A stretch of 64,000 nt of DNA from CADEED01 sp035761265 (GCA_035761265.1 DASTRL010000302.1:6249-70248); one strand, 5' to 3'. Counted from the first letter of the stretch, positions 12,623-21,798 are shown. Notes: generated from the letters alone by a model not told the origin. Numbers and translations: made by a program.

Positions 12623-14137
12623 ATGGCCGGCGCATCCCACGCCGCGAAGCAGTTCGTCCTCGCGCTCGATCAGGGCACGACCAGCTCGCGTTCGCTGGTG
12701 TTCGATGATCGCGGGCGCATCGCCGGCCTGGCGCAGCGCGAGTTCACGCAGTTCTTCCCGCAACCCGGCTGGGTGGAACACGATGCGAACGAGATCTGGG
12801 AGACGCAGCGCGCCACGATGCTCGAGGCGCTGCGCGCGGCGAAACTCGGGCCGCGCGACATCGCCGCGGTCGGAATCAGCAATCAACGCGAGACGGTCGT
12901 GTTGTGGGATCGCCGCAGTGGTGAGCCGCTCGCCCGCGCCATCGTCTGGCAGGATCGGCGCACGGCCGGTGACTGTGAGCGCATGCGCACCGCCGGGCTC
13001 GAACCAGAGATCGCCGCGCGCACCGGGTTGCTGATCGATCCGTACTTCTCGGCCACCAAGCTCGCCTGGCTGCTGGACAACATCCCGGGCGCGCGCAGCC
13101 GCGCGGAGCGCGGCGAGCTCGCCTTCGGCACCGTCGACAGCTGGCTGCTGTTCAAGCTCACCGGGCATCGGCGCCACGTGACCGATGCCACCAACGCCAG
13201 CCGTACGCTGCTGTTCAACCTGCGCGAGGCGCGCTGGGACGAGCGGTTGCTCGAGATATTCCGCGTGCCGCGCGCCTGCCTGCCGGAAGTCGTGGACTCG
13301 TGCCTCTCGGCCGCGGACTCCATCCAGATCGATCTCGATGGCGTCGAACTACCGGTATCCGGGATTGCCGGCGACCAGCAGGCGGCGTTGTTCGGCCAGG
13401 CCTGCTACACGCCGGGCATGGTGAAGACCACTTACGGAACCGGCTGTTTCGCGCTCATGCACACCGGCACGCAGCCGCAGGCCTCGCGGCATCGACTGCT
13501 GTCCACCGTGGCGTTGCGACGCGGCGGCTGCCAGTACGCGCTGGAGGGCGGCGTATTCATGGGCGGAGCCACCGTGCAATGGCTGCGCGACGGCCTCGGC
13601 ATCATCGAACGATCCTCCGACGTGGAGGCGCTGGCGGCGCGCGTGCCAGACACCGGCGACGTCTACTTGGTGCCAGCGTTCGCCGGGTTGGGCGCGCCGC
13701 AGTGGGATGCCGCGGCTCGCGGCATCATCGTCGGCCTGACTCGCGGCACCACGCGCGCCCACCTGGCCCGCGCGGCGCTCGAGAGCATCGCGTTCCAGAC
13801 GGCCGACCTGATCGAAGCCATGCGACAGGACGCGGCTTGCTCGATCGGCGAGCTGCGGGTCGACGGCGGCGCGGCGCGCAACGATCTTCTGCTGCAGTTT
13901 CAGGCCGACATCCTGGGTGCGCCGGTACTGCGGCCGGCGATCACCGAGACCACCGCGTTCGGCGCGGCGGCGCTGGCGGGCCTGGGCGCGGGCCTGTGGC
14001 GGTCACAGGAGGAACTCGCCTCCCTGTGGTCACTCGAGCGCCGCTTCGACCCGCGCATGAGCGCGCTCGAGGCCGGCGCGCGGCGCGCACGCTGGGCGCA
14101 GGCGCTCGAACGCTCGCGCGGCTGGGCCAATTCATGA
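12623..14137 (+). CDS. glpK: Glycerol kinase
   Basis: GlpK phosphorylates glycerol to glycerol 3-phosphate with ATP. The 504-residue length matches the family. The FGGY fold is evident from the DQGTTSSRSLVFD phosphate loop near the N-terminus, the GWVEHDANEIW and NQRETVVLWDR motifs, and GGVFMGGATVQWLRDGL and DGGAARNDLLLQFQAD in the C-terminal half. No glpF or glpD is seen nearby. The stop overlaps the start of the PAP2 phosphatase gene by four bases (ATGA), and the preceding oxidoreductase ends two bases before its start, so a three-gene unit is likely. Confidence 0.95.
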   Translation: MAGASHAAKQFVLALDQGTTSSRSLVFDDRGRIAGLAQREFTQFFPQPGWVEHDANEIWETQRATMLEALRAAKLGPRDIAAVGISNQRETVVLWDRRSGEPLARAIVWQDRRTAGDCERMRTAGLEPEIAARTGLLIDPYFSATKLAWLLDNIPGARSRAERGELAFGTVDSWLLFKLTGHRRHVTDATNASRTLLFNLREARWDERLLEIFRVPRACLPEVVDSCLSAADSIQIDLDGVELPVSGIAGDQQAALFGQACYTPGMVKTTYGTGCFALMHTGTQPQASRHRLLSTVALRRGGCQYALEGGVFMGGATVQWLRDGLGIIERSSDVEALAARVPDTGDVYLVPAFAGLGAPQWDAAARGIIVGLTRGTTRAHLARAALESIAFQTADLIEAMRQDAACSIGELRVDGGAARNDLLLQFQADILGAPVLRPAITETTAFGAAALAGLGAGLWRSQEELASLWSLERRFDPRMSALEAGARRARWAQALERSRGWANS

Positions 14138-15135
14138 ATCCGCGGCGGCGCCGAGTCGTGCTGCTTGCCCTCGCCGCGGCGCTGGCTGGCGGCGGCGTCG
14201 CCTGGTGGAACCGGGCGACGGCCCACTACCTCGACGGCGACTTCGCGCCCTTCCTGGCCTCGTTCGCCGCGCCGCCCGCGCGCGGCTCCACCGAAGAACG
14301 GGCGGAACTGCAGTTGCTGCTGCAACTGCAGGCTACGCGCACCGCAGCCGAGGTACGCGCGGCGCAAGCCGATCGCAAGACCGAGATCACGCGGTTCGCG
14401 CAGGCACTGGGCAGCGATGCGCGCACCATCGCCTCGCTGCGCCACCTCGCGCGCCTCGCCGAGGATGTCGAAGACGACATCCGCCCCTACGTGCGCGCGG
14501 CCAAGCACCGCTTCCGGCGCCTGCGGCCGAGCGAGATCGACGCCGCGATCCATCCGTGCATCGGCGACGTCGCGGCCGACCTGTCGTACCCGAGCGGCCA
14601 CGCCGCCTATGGATACACGATGGGCTATCTACTCGCGGACATGGTGCCCGAACGCCGCGGCGCGCTGCTGGCCCGCGCCGCCGAATTCGCCCGCCAGCGC
14701 ATGGTGTGCGGCGTGCATTTTCCGAGCGACGTCCGCGCCGGGCAGCTCGGCGCCGACTGGCTCATGCAGAGCTTCCGGAGGAACCCGGCGTTCCTGATCG
14801 ATCGCGACCGCGCCGCGCAGGAACTGCGCGCCGCACTGCACCTGCCGCCGACAGCTCAGGCCTCCGGCCACTCCAGCGCCAGGCGCGCGCCGCCCAGGCG
14901 ATTGCTGGAGGCCGCGGCGACCCGGCCGCGATGCAGGGTGGCGATGCGCGCGACGATGGCGAGCCCGAGCCCGTATCCGCCGGTGTCGCGATTGCGACTG
15001 GTGTCGAGCCGGGTGAACGCATGGAACACGGAGGCGCGATGCGCCTCGGGAATGCCCTCGCCGTCGTCCTCGACCACCAGGCGGCAGATGCCCTGCTCGC
15101 GGACGACCTCCACGATCACGCTGCGGCGCGCGTAG
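14134..15135 (+). CDS. PAP2-family (class A acid) phosphatase with overlong C-terminus
   Basis: This protein begins with a hydrophobic export or anchor segment near residues 8-25. It has the full phosphatase signature: K124-x6-R131-P132, PSGH at 153-156 and R189-x5-H195-x3-D199, typical of class A non-specific acid phosphatases or lipid phosphatases acting in the periplasm. The recognisable domain ends near residue 235. The frame then stays open for about 92 more residues to 15135, entirely antisense to the sensor-kinase gene (overlap 14856-15135), and this tail has no family similarity. The ATG start overlaps the glpK stop. Either the tail is real, or a sequence error or lost stop extends the frame. 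Confidence 0.8.
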   Translation: MNPRRRRVVLLALAAALAGGGVAWWNRATAHYLDGDFAPFLASFAAPPARGSTEERAELQLLLQLQATRTAAEVRAAQADRKTEITRFAQALGSDARTIASLRHLARLAEDVEDDIRPYVRAAKHRFRRLRPSEIDAAIHPCIGDVAADLSYPSGHAAYGYTMGYLLADMVPERRGALLARAAEFARQRMVCGVHFPSDVRAGQLGADWLMQSFRRNPAFLIDRDRAAQELRAALHLPPTAQASGHSSARRAPPRRLLEAAATRPRCRVAMRATMASPSPYPPVSRLRLVSSRVNAWNTEARCASGMPSPSSSTTRRQMPCSRTTSTITLRRA

Positions 15136-16139
15136 CGCAGCGCGTTGGCGAGCAGATTGCTCAATGCCAGCGCCATGAGCCGTGGTTCCATCCACAGCAC
15201 ATCGACGCCCGCATGCTGCACGTTGACCGTGCGCATGTGCGGCGGACACGAGGACAGCACCTGCTTGAGCCAGGGCTCGACCGGCACGGACTGGCAATCC
15301 ATGCGCAGTCCCGGGTGGTCGAGCCGCGCGTAATCGAGCATGTCGGAGATGAGGTCGTCGATCTGCTGCACGTCGTTGCTGACGGCGCGCAGCTGCAGAT
15401 GCAGCCGCTCGTCCACCTCGCCTTCGAGCACGGCGACGGCGAAGCGCACGCGGGCCAGCGGCGTGCGCATCTCGTGCGACAGCGCCGCGGTCATTTCCTT
15501 GTGGCTCTGGATGAGCTGGCTCACGCGCGCGGACATGTCGTCGAGATTGCGAGCCAGGCTCCTCACCTGCGTGGTGCGGCGCGCGGTATCGAGCGGCTCG
15601 CGGTAGTCGGAAGCGAACTTTTGCGAAGCTTCGGTGAGCACGCGCATGTCGGTGAGCAGCGGCTTCAGCCACAGGCCGACGATGAGCAGGATCGAGGCAT
15701 AGAACAGCACGGGCAGCAGCCGCGCGGCCCACCCTTCCGACGGCGGATCGAAGGGGCCCAGGCGGATCGCACCGCCGAGCGCCGGCGCGCGCCACAGGTA
15801 GTACATCCTGCCGGCGTCGTCCACGAGTTCGCTCGGCGCATCGCCCAATGGCGCGGCGCCGGAAATGTCGCCGGCTTCGAGCACGTCCAGCTCCAGGCCC
15901 AGCCGCCGGCCAAGCTCCGCGGCGCGCTGCGGGCGCGCCTCCGCCGGGACGGCGGCAAGGTCGCTCTGCATCAACTTCAGCGTCGCGACCAGCCAGGGAT
16001 CGGCCGCGCACACCTGGCGCGCCTGCAGGGCTCCGAAACCGAGGTCGAGCAGCATCGCCACGATCAGCAGGCCGCCGGCCAGCACCACGTAGGAGCGGAT
16101 GAACAGGCCGCGCTCGCCGGCTGCGAGCCACTCCTTCAA
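14856..16139 (-). CDS. RstB-like sensor histidine kinase
   Basis: This is a membrane sensor kinase of about 427 residues. Membrane segments lie near residues 13-35 and 175-195 and flank a periplasmic sensor domain. A HAMP-like linker follows, then the phosphoacceptor helix LSHEMRTPLARVRF with its His, then the ATPase domain with NLLANALRYA (N box), DDGEGIP (G1) and GYGLGLAIV (G2). I choose TTG 16139, which overlaps the response-regulator stop as TTGA with GGGAAAG six bases ahead; GTG 16154 is the alternative. It is the last gene of a four-gene operon. Its 3' end overlaps the PAP2 gene on the other strand by 280 bases. Confidence 0.9.
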   Translation of the reverse strand: MKEWLAAGERGLFIRSYVVLAGGLLIVAMLLDLGFGALQARQVCAADPWLVATLKLMQSDLAAVPAEARPQRAAELGRRLGLELDVLEAGDISGAAPLGDAPSELVDDAGRMYYLWRAPALGGAIRLGPFDPPSEGWAARLLPVLFYASILLIVGLWLKPLLTDMRVLTEASQKFASDYREPLDTARRTTQVRSLARNLDDMSARVSQLIQSHKEMTAALSHEMRTPLARVRFAVAVLEGEVDERLHLQLRAVSNDVQQIDDLISDMLDYARLDHPGLRMDCQSVPVEPWLKQVLSSCPPHMRTVNVQHAGVDVLWMEPRLMALALSNLLANALRYARRSVIVEVVREQGICRLVVEDDGEGIPEAHRASVFHAFTRLDTSRNRDTGGYGLGLAIVARIATLHRGRVAAASSNRLGGARLALEWPEA

Positions 16140-16855
16140 GCGACGCTTTCCCACGCGTCCGGCACGAGCAGATAGCCCTTGCCCCACACCGTCTTGATGC
16201 GCGTCGGCGCGGCGGCATCGTCGCCCAGCTTGCGGCGCAGCTTGGACACGCGACCGTCGATGGACCTGTCGATGCCGTCGTAGTCGATGCCGCGCATGCT
16301 GCGGAATACCTCGTCGCGGCTCACCAGCTCGCCGGCACGCCGCGCCAACAGGTTCAGCAGCTCGAACTCCTGCGTGGTCAGGGGTATCGGCCGGCCATGC
16401 AGCCACACCTCGCGCGAAGTCTCGCTGATGCGCAACGCGCCGAGCTGCAGGTCCGCGCGCCGCTCACCGGCCGCGCCGGCCCGCTCCGAGCGGCGCAGCA
16501 GCGCGCGGATGCGCGCCAGCAGCACCATGGGTTCGACGGGCTTCATCACGTAGTCGTCGGCGCCGGACTCGAGCCCGATGACGTGATCGAAATCGGTATC
16601 GCGCGCCGTGAGGATCAGGATGGGCACGTCGTTCACCCGGCGCAGCTCGCGGCAGATGGCGAGACCGTCCTTGCCTGGCAGCAACAGGTCGAGCAGCACC
16701 AGTCGCGGACGCTCCTGAGCGAATCGCTCGAGCGCGCGGTCGCCGCGCGCCTCCACCGAGACTCGCAGGCCATTCTGGCCGAGGTAGGTGGCCGTCAGTT
16801 CGGCGAGGCGCGCATCGTCCTCGATGAGCAGGATGTCGACGTTCGAGGCGTTCAT
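16136..16855 (-). CDS. OmpR/RstA-family response regulator
   Basis: This 239-residue regulator has a receiver domain with the phosphorylated Asp in LVLLDLLLPGKDG, the conserved Thr in ILTARD and the Lys in VMKPVEP. An OmpR-type winged-helix DNA-binding domain follows, with TTQEFELLNLLARRAGELVSRDEV and a WGKGYLL ending. The overall sequence is closest to RstA and CpxR types, which respond to envelope conditions; this is my recollection of the family and not a search. Its start overlaps the DUF3019 stop by four bases, and its stop overlaps the kinase start. Confidence 0.93.
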   Translation of the reverse strand: MNASNVDILLIEDDARLAELTATYLGQNGLRVSVEARGDRALERFAQERPRLVLLDLLLPGKDGLAICRELRRVNDVPILILTARDTDFDHVIGLESGADDYVMKPVEPMVLLARIRALLRRSERAGAAGERRADLQLGALRISETSREVWLHGRPIPLTTQEFELLNLLARRAGELVSRDEVFRSMRGIDYDGIDRSIDGRVSKLRRKLGDDAAAPTRIKTVWGKGYLLVPDAWESVA

Positions 16856-17256
16856 AGCACGTCCCAGACGTGGCGCGTGCGCCGGTCACGCCGTCGGTCG
16901 GCCGAGTCGAGCCGCAGTACCTCGATCTTCACTTCGGCCGCGCGCTGCGTACCGCCCGGTACGCCGAGCCAGTAGAAGAACGGCTCGCTCACCAGGCGTT
17001 GCTGCGCAAAATTGCCGGAGAGCGCATTCGGCCAGCAGCGCAGCGGGGTGCTCAGCGCGCTGTCGTTGAGGCAGAACTCGGCTGCCAGGGGGCTGCGCCA
17101 GCGGATGTCGAACGTCATCGAGCAGGCCGCCGCGTCACTGTCGAGCACGCATAACAACGGTTTCACCAGCAGACGCGCCGCGGGCAGATCAGCGGCCGCC
17201 GCGGTGTGCGCGGCCGCCAGACACGACGCGATCAGCCAACAAGGGAGCCTGCGCAT
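16852..17256 (-). CDS. DUF3019 secreted protein
   Basis: This 134-residue protein has an N-terminal signal peptide (MRRLPCWLIASCLAAAHTAAA). It then has the pattern of DUF3019 proteins: LLVKPLLCVLD, a Cys-rich middle section with CSMTFDIRWRS, FCLNDS and LRCW, and a C-terminal strand rich in charged residues. Four mature cysteines could form two disulfides in the periplasm. Function is unknown. DUF3019 genes commonly sit with mipA-like genes and an RstA/RstB-type two-component pair, as here. ATG 17256 is chosen; a TTG at 17265 overlapping the mipA stop is possible. Confidence 0.82.
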   Translation of the reverse strand: MRRLPCWLIASCLAAAHTAAAADLPAARLLVKPLLCVLDSDAAACSMTFDIRWRSPLAAEFCLNDSALSTPLRCWPNALSGNFAQQRLVSEPFFYWLGVPGGTQRAAEVKIEVLRLDSADRRRDRRTRHVWDVL

Positions 17257-17261
17257 GGCGT

Positions 17262-18179
17262 TCAAAAGGTCCAGGCGAGACCGGAAAAATACCCGAACAC
17301 GTGATCCTCCTTGGCGAGCGGGCTCGCGGCCACGTCATCCGCAAGCCTCTCGTAGTTGACCGACAGCGCGATGCGCAGGTTGCGGCTCAGGTAGTAGTTG
17401 GTGACCAGACCGCCTTCGAAGCCGAATCCGCCGCCCGACCGGTAGGCCGGCAGCGCGAACGTCGCTTCGTCCTTGTGAACGCCCCAGTAGTAATCGTTGA
17501 GCCGTGCGCTCTTGTACGCAATACCCAAGGTGGGCGTGACGGACAGGCGGCCAGTCGTCCAGCGGCGCGAATAATACGCGGACAACTCGTAACCGCCGTG
17601 CGTGCCGCTCACGTCGTGAAACGCGCGCAGCGTGGCCGAGCCCCAATCGCCGTCGATCAGCGACTCCACGCCGAGCTCGATGGCGTAGTCGCGATCCGGT
17701 GGCTGCACCTGCACGGGCTGATCGATCTTGACGCCGGTGACGGGGTCCACGAGCGGCGCGGGACCCGCGGTGGTATACGCAAAATTCACGTAACGCGTAT
17801 TGGTCTTGCCGAAGAACACTCGATCGTCGTTGAGGCGGGCCACCAGGCTCGTGGTCGAGCGAGAACCGTCGATCATCGTGAAGCCCACGTCGCCGTTGTC
17901 GAAGAACCAGCGTTTGCCGAACCAGGCGATGTCGACGTCGACGACCACCGGGATGTCTTCGGACTGGATCACCGGATTCGTGCGCCGGCCGTAGCCCAGC
18001 GCGGCACCGAGGCGCCAATGCCTTTCGGGCTCGCCAGGCTGCTGGGTCGCGGAAGTGTTGCCGGTCGTGACGGCAGAAGGCTCCGGGCTCGTGTCCTGCG
18101 CGTGAACGGACGCAGCCACGGCCCACAACGCCGCGATTTTCAAGATGTTTCCGGCTGTACGCACGATCTGGCGAAGCAT
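17262..18179 (-). CDS. MipA/OmpV-family outer-membrane protein
   Basis: This 305-residue protein has a signal peptide ending near SVHAQ and then alternating beta strands ending in an aromatic residue (GLAWTF), as expected of an outer-membrane barrel. The motifs RWRLGAALGYGRRTNPV-like at the mature start, HDVSGTHGGYE, TPTLGIAYKSARLNDYYWGV and NYYLSRNLRIALSVNYERL fit the MipA/OmpV family. Relatives include a murein-hydrolase scaffold protein and porin-like proteins, and the role here is unknown. ATG 18179 is chosen because it begins the signal peptide. It is the first gene of the operon with DUF3019, regulator and kinase. Confidence 0.88.
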   Translation of the reverse strand: MLRQIVRTAGNILKIAALWAVAASVHAQDTSPEPSAVTTGNTSATQQPGEPERHWRLGAALGYGRRTNPVIQSEDIPVVVDVDIAWFGKRWFFDNGDVGFTMIDGSRSTTSLVARLNDDRVFFGKTNTRYVNFAYTTAGPAPLVDPVTGVKIDQPVQVQPPDRDYAIELGVESLIDGDWGSATLRAFHDVSGTHGGYELSAYYSRRWTTGRLSVTPTLGIAYKSARLNDYYWGVHKDEATFALPAYRSGGGFGFEGGLVTNYYLSRNLRIALSVNYERLADDVAASPLAKEDHVFGYFSGLAWTF

Positions 18180-18318
18180 CGCTGAACCATCCGCCGAAAC
18201 TGTCGAAAAGTGTAGCCGTCGCACGGTGAACACAGTTATCGACGAATTCGCGCAACGATTGCCACAGCAATCGCGGCGTCGCTACGCGATCTTGCCGGAC
18301 AGATCAGGGAGGTTTGTC

Positions 18319-18600
18319 GTGCCCGCTCGACCAGCCAGACTCGCGCCTCGCATCATCGCATCGCTGCTCGCCGGAATGACGCTGCCCGGCCAGGGCGATT
18401 CCGCGCACCGCGTCGAGCTCGCGCATTCCACCCGGGAGGCTCCTGCGGAAAGCCTGGCGGCTGGCCTGCCGCTGGCAGTGCCGCTCGCTGCCGCGACACT
18501 TTCGAGCGATGCAGGGGCTGCGCCGCCCGAGCCACCGGTTCTCGAATTCACATATCTGAGGCTGGAATCCGCAAAGCCGCCGACGAGCGGACCGTACTGA
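18319..18600 (+). CDS. Small putative secreted protein of unknown function
   Basis: A 93-residue frame starts at GTG 18319 with GGGAGG eight bases upstream, a convincing ribosome binding site. The N-terminal part has basic residues and a short hydrophobic stretch (IIASLLAGMTLPGQG) that could be a signal. A second Ala/Leu-rich stretch follows and the end is rich in proline. I recognise no family. It diverges from mipA and converges with dnaJ. An upstream in-frame GTG at 18226 would add 31 residues. Its codon use is like that of its neighbours. The gap 18180-18318 before it holds nothing else I can name. Confidence 0.45.
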   Translation: MPARPARLAPRIIASLLAGMTLPGQGDSAHRVELAHSTREAPAESLAAGLPLAVPLAAATLSSDAGAAPPEPPVLEFTYLRLESAKPPTSGPY

Positions 18601-18622
18601 GCTGACTGGATCGGGCCTGCGC

Positions 18623-19768
18623 TCAGGTCGGCTCGCTGGAGAAGAAGCGCTTTACGCCCTCGAAGAAGCTCTCCCCGCGCGGCGTGTGCTTGGCGATGTC
18701 CTTCTTGAGGGATTCATCGAACTTGCGCAGCAGCTCGCGCTGCTCGCTCGACAAGTTCACCGGTGTTTCGACCACCACGCGGCAGAACAGGTCGCCGCGC
18801 GCGCCGCCGCGCACCGGCTTCACGCCCTTGTCGCGCAGGCGGAAGACCCGGCCCGACTGCGTCTCGGAAGGAATTTTCAGCGACACGTGCCCATCGAGTG
18901 TCGGCACTTCGACGCTGCCGCCCAGCACCGCCGTCGCAAAACTCACCGGCACTTCGCACGACAAGTGCTCTCCGTCACGCTCGAAGATCTCGTGCTCGCG
19001 CACGTGGACTTCGACGTACAGATCTCCCGGCGGTCCGCCATTGCGACCCGACTCGCCTTCGCCCGACAGGCGGATGCGATCACCGGTATCGACGCCGGCC
19101 GGGATCTTCACGGCGAGACGCTTGGAGCGCCGCACCCGACCCTGCCCAAGGCAGCTGTCGCAGGGATTCTTGATGATGGTGCCGCTGCCGCGACACTTCG
19201 GACATGGCTGCTGCAGCTGGAAGAAGCCTTGCGAGATGCGCACCTGGCCCATGCCGTTGCAGGTCTCGCAGGTGACGGGCTTGTGGCCTTTGGCCGCGCC
19301 GCTGCCACCGCAGGTGTCGCACTCCATGAGTTTGGCGACATCGATCTCCACCGAATGACCGAACACGGCCTGGTTCAGATCGATTTCGAGCTCGTACTTG
19401 AGATCGGCGCCGCGAAACACCTGCGAGCGCCCACCACCGCGGCGGCCGGCGCCGAAAATGTCGCCGAACATCTCGCCGAACATTTCGCCGAACGCGTCCG
19501 CGCCGTGGAAACCACCGCGGCCCGCGCCACCCTGCCGCGAGGCATCGATGCCCGCATGCCCGTGCTGGTCGTAGATGGCGCGCTTCTCGGAATCGCAGAG
19601 AACTTCGTAGGCCTCCTTGGCCTCCTTGAATTTCTCTTCGGCTTCCTTGTCACCCGGACACCGGTCCGGGTGATATTTCATCGCCAGTCGACGATAAGCC
19701 TTCTTGACGTCGGCCTCGGACGCCGTGCGCGGCAGATCGAGCACCTTGTAGTAATCGCGTTTCGACAT
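18623..19768 (-). CDS. dnaJ: Chaperone DnaJ
   Basis: DnaJ delivers substrates to DnaK and stimulates its ATPase. The 381-residue protein has the J domain with HPD (YHPDRCPG), a Gly/Phe-rich linker (residues 75-115), four CxxCxGxG zinc repeats (CDTCGGSG, CETCNGMG, CPKCRGSG, CDSCLGQG) and the C-terminal substrate domains. GGGAGGGGAC precedes the ATG. It is 33 bases downstream of dnaK, the usual order, and is probably transcribed with it. Confidence 0.98.
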   Translation of the reverse strand: MSKRDYYKVLDLPRTASEADVKKAYRRLAMKYHPDRCPGDKEAEEKFKEAKEAYEVLCDSEKRAIYDQHGHAGIDASRQGGAGRGGFHGADAFGEMFGEMFGDIFGAGRRGGGRSQVFRGADLKYELEIDLNQAVFGHSVEIDVAKLMECDTCGGSGAAKGHKPVTCETCNGMGQVRISQGFFQLQQPCPKCRGSGTIIKNPCDSCLGQGRVRRSKRLAVKIPAGVDTGDRIRLSGEGESGRNGGPPGDLYVEVHVREHEIFERDGEHLSCEVPVSFATAVLGGSVEVPTLDGHVSLKIPSETQSGRVFRLRDKGVKPVRGGARGDLFCRVVVETPVNLSSEQRELLRKFDESLKKDIAKHTPRGESFFEGVKRFFSSEPT

Positions 19769-19801
19769 TCGGCGACGTCCCCTCCCAGGGACCGATCAGG
19801 A

Positions 19802-21754
19802 TCAGGACGCCTTCTTCTTGTCCTTCACTTCCTCGAATTCCGCATCGACCGCATCGTCGTTGCCCTTGCCTGACGAAGACGCGCCACCCGCGCTCGAGCC
19901 GCCGGTCTCACCCTGCGGACCCGCACCGGCGCCGGCCTGGGCCGCCGCCGCCTGCTGGGCAATTTTGCCCGAAGCCTGCATGAGCGCCTCGGCCTTCTTG
20001 TCGATGGCCGCCTTGTCGTCGCCCTTGAGCACGCTGCGCAGATCCGACAGCGCGGACTCGACCTTGGCGCGCTCGGCACCCTCGACCTTGTCGCCGAGAT
20101 CCTTCAGCGACTTCTCCACGGCGTGCACCAGCTGGTCGGCACGATTGCGCGACTCGACCAGCTCGCGAAACTTCTTGTCTTCCTCGGCGTGCGCCTCGGC
20201 ATCGGACACCATGCGCTTGATCTCTTCCTCGGACAGGCCCGAAGACGCCTTGATGACGATCTTCTGCTCCTTGCCGGTGGACTTGTCCTTGGCGCCGACG
20301 TGCATGATGCCGTTGGCGTCGATGTCGAAAGTCACCTCGATCTGCGGCATGCCACGCGGCTGCGGCGGGATGTCGGTGAGGTCGAACTTGCCCAGCGACT
20401 TGTTGTCCGCCGCGCGGTCGCGCTCACCCTGCAGCACGTGGATGGTCACCGCGCTCTGACTGTCGTCGGCGGTCGAGAATACCTGCGAGGTCTTGGTCGG
20501 AATCGTGGTGTTCTTCTCGATGAGCTTGGTCATGACGCCGCCCAGCGTCTCGATGCCCAGCGACAGCGGGGTCACGTCGAGCAGCAGCACGTCCTTGACC
20601 TCGCCCGCCAGCACGCCGCCCTGGATGGCCGCGCCCACGGCGACGGCTTCATCGGGATTCACGTCCTTGCGCGGCTCCTTGCCGAAGAAATCCTTCACGT
20701 ACTTCTGCACCAGCGGCATGCGCGTCTGGCCACCGACGAGGATGACCTCGGCCACGTCCTGGGTGCCCACGCCCGCATCCTTGAGAGCAGTGCGGCAGGG
20801 GTCGATGGTCCGCTTGACCAGGTCCTCCACCAGGCTCTCGAGCTTGGCGCGCGTGAGCTTGATGTTGAGATGCTTGGGACCCGACGCATCCGCCGTGATG
20901 TACGGCAGGTTCACGTCGGTCTGCTGGCTGGAAGACAACTCGATCTTGGCCTTCTCCGCGGCTTCCTTGAGCCGCTGCACGGCCAGCGGGTCCTTGCGCA
21001 CGTCGACGCCGGACTCCTTGAGGAATTCCTCCGCAAGAAAATTGATGATGCGCAGGTCGAAGTCTTCGCCACCGAGGAACGTATCGCCGTTCGTGGACAG
21101 CACTTCGAACTGACGCTCGCCGTCGATCTCGGCGATTTCGATGATGGACACGTCGAAGGTGCCGCCGCCCAGGTCGTAGACGGCGATCTTGCGATCCTTG
21201 CCGGCCTTGTCGAGGCCATAGGCGAGCGCGGCCGCGGTCGGCTCATTGATGATGCGCTTCACCTCCAGACCCGCGATGCGGCCCGCGTCCTTGGTTGCCT
21301 GGCGCTGCGAGTCATTGAAATAGGCAGGCACGGTGATGACGGCTTCGGTGACTTCCTCGCCGAGGAAATCCTCCGCCGTCTTCTTCATCTTCATGAGCAC
21401 GCGTGCGGAAACTTCCGGGGGGGCCATCTTCTTGCCCTGGGCTTCCACCCACGCATCGCCGTTGTCGGCCTTGGCGATCTTGTAAGGCACCATCTTGATG
21501 TCGCGCTGGACGACTTCGTCCTCGAAGCGACGGCCGATGAGGCGCTTGACCGCAAAAAGCGTGTTTTGTGGATTGGTGACTGCCTGTCGTTTGGCGGACT
21601 GGCCCACCAGCACTTCGTTGTCCTTGGTGAACGCGACGATGGACGGCGTGGTGCGATCACCTTCGCTGTTCTCGATGACGCGCGGCTTGCCGCCTTCCAT
21701 GATGGCGACGCAGGAATTGGTGGTTCCCAGATCGATGCCGATTACCTTAGCCAT
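19802..21754 (-). CDS. dnaK: Chaperone DnaK (Hsp70)
   Basis: DnaK binds exposed hydrophobic peptides in an ATP-controlled cycle with DnaJ and GrpE. The 650-residue protein begins with the Hsp70 motif GIDLGTTNSCVAI, carries IAVYDLGGGTFDVSI near 195 and VGGQTRMPLVQ near 340, and ends with the substrate domain, a helical lid and a Gly/Ala-rich tail before EFEEVKD. GTGGAGA precedes the ATG. A sigma-32-like promoter lies at 21799-21825, and the gene sits between grpE and dnaJ. Confidence 0.98.
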   Translation of the reverse strand: MAKVIGIDLGTTNSCVAIMEGGKPRVIENSEGDRTTPSIVAFTKDNEVLVGQSAKRQAVTNPQNTLFAVKRLIGRRFEDEVVQRDIKMVPYKIAKADNGDAWVEAQGKKMAPPEVSARVLMKMKKTAEDFLGEEVTEAVITVPAYFNDSQRQATKDAGRIAGLEVKRIINEPTAAALAYGLDKAGKDRKIAVYDLGGGTFDVSIIEIAEIDGERQFEVLSTNGDTFLGGEDFDLRIINFLAEEFLKESGVDVRKDPLAVQRLKEAAEKAKIELSSSQQTDVNLPYITADASGPKHLNIKLTRAKLESLVEDLVKRTIDPCRTALKDAGVGTQDVAEVILVGGQTRMPLVQKYVKDFFGKEPRKDVNPDEAVAVGAAIQGGVLAGEVKDVLLLDVTPLSLGIETLGGVMTKLIEKNTTIPTKTSQVFSTADDSQSAVTIHVLQGERDRAADNKSLGKFDLTDIPPQPRGMPQIEVTFDIDANGIMHVGAKDKSTGKEQKIVIKASSGLSEEEIKRMVSDAEAHAEEDKKFRELVESRNRADQLVHAVEKSLKDLGDKVEGAERAKVESALSDLRSVLKGDDKAAIDKKAEALMQASGKIAQQAAAAQAGAGAGPQGETGGSSAGGASSSGKGNDDAVDAEFEEVKDKKKAS

Positions 21755-21798
21755 AAAATCTCCACTGCCTCTTTTTGGGTATTGACCCGTTGCCCCTT

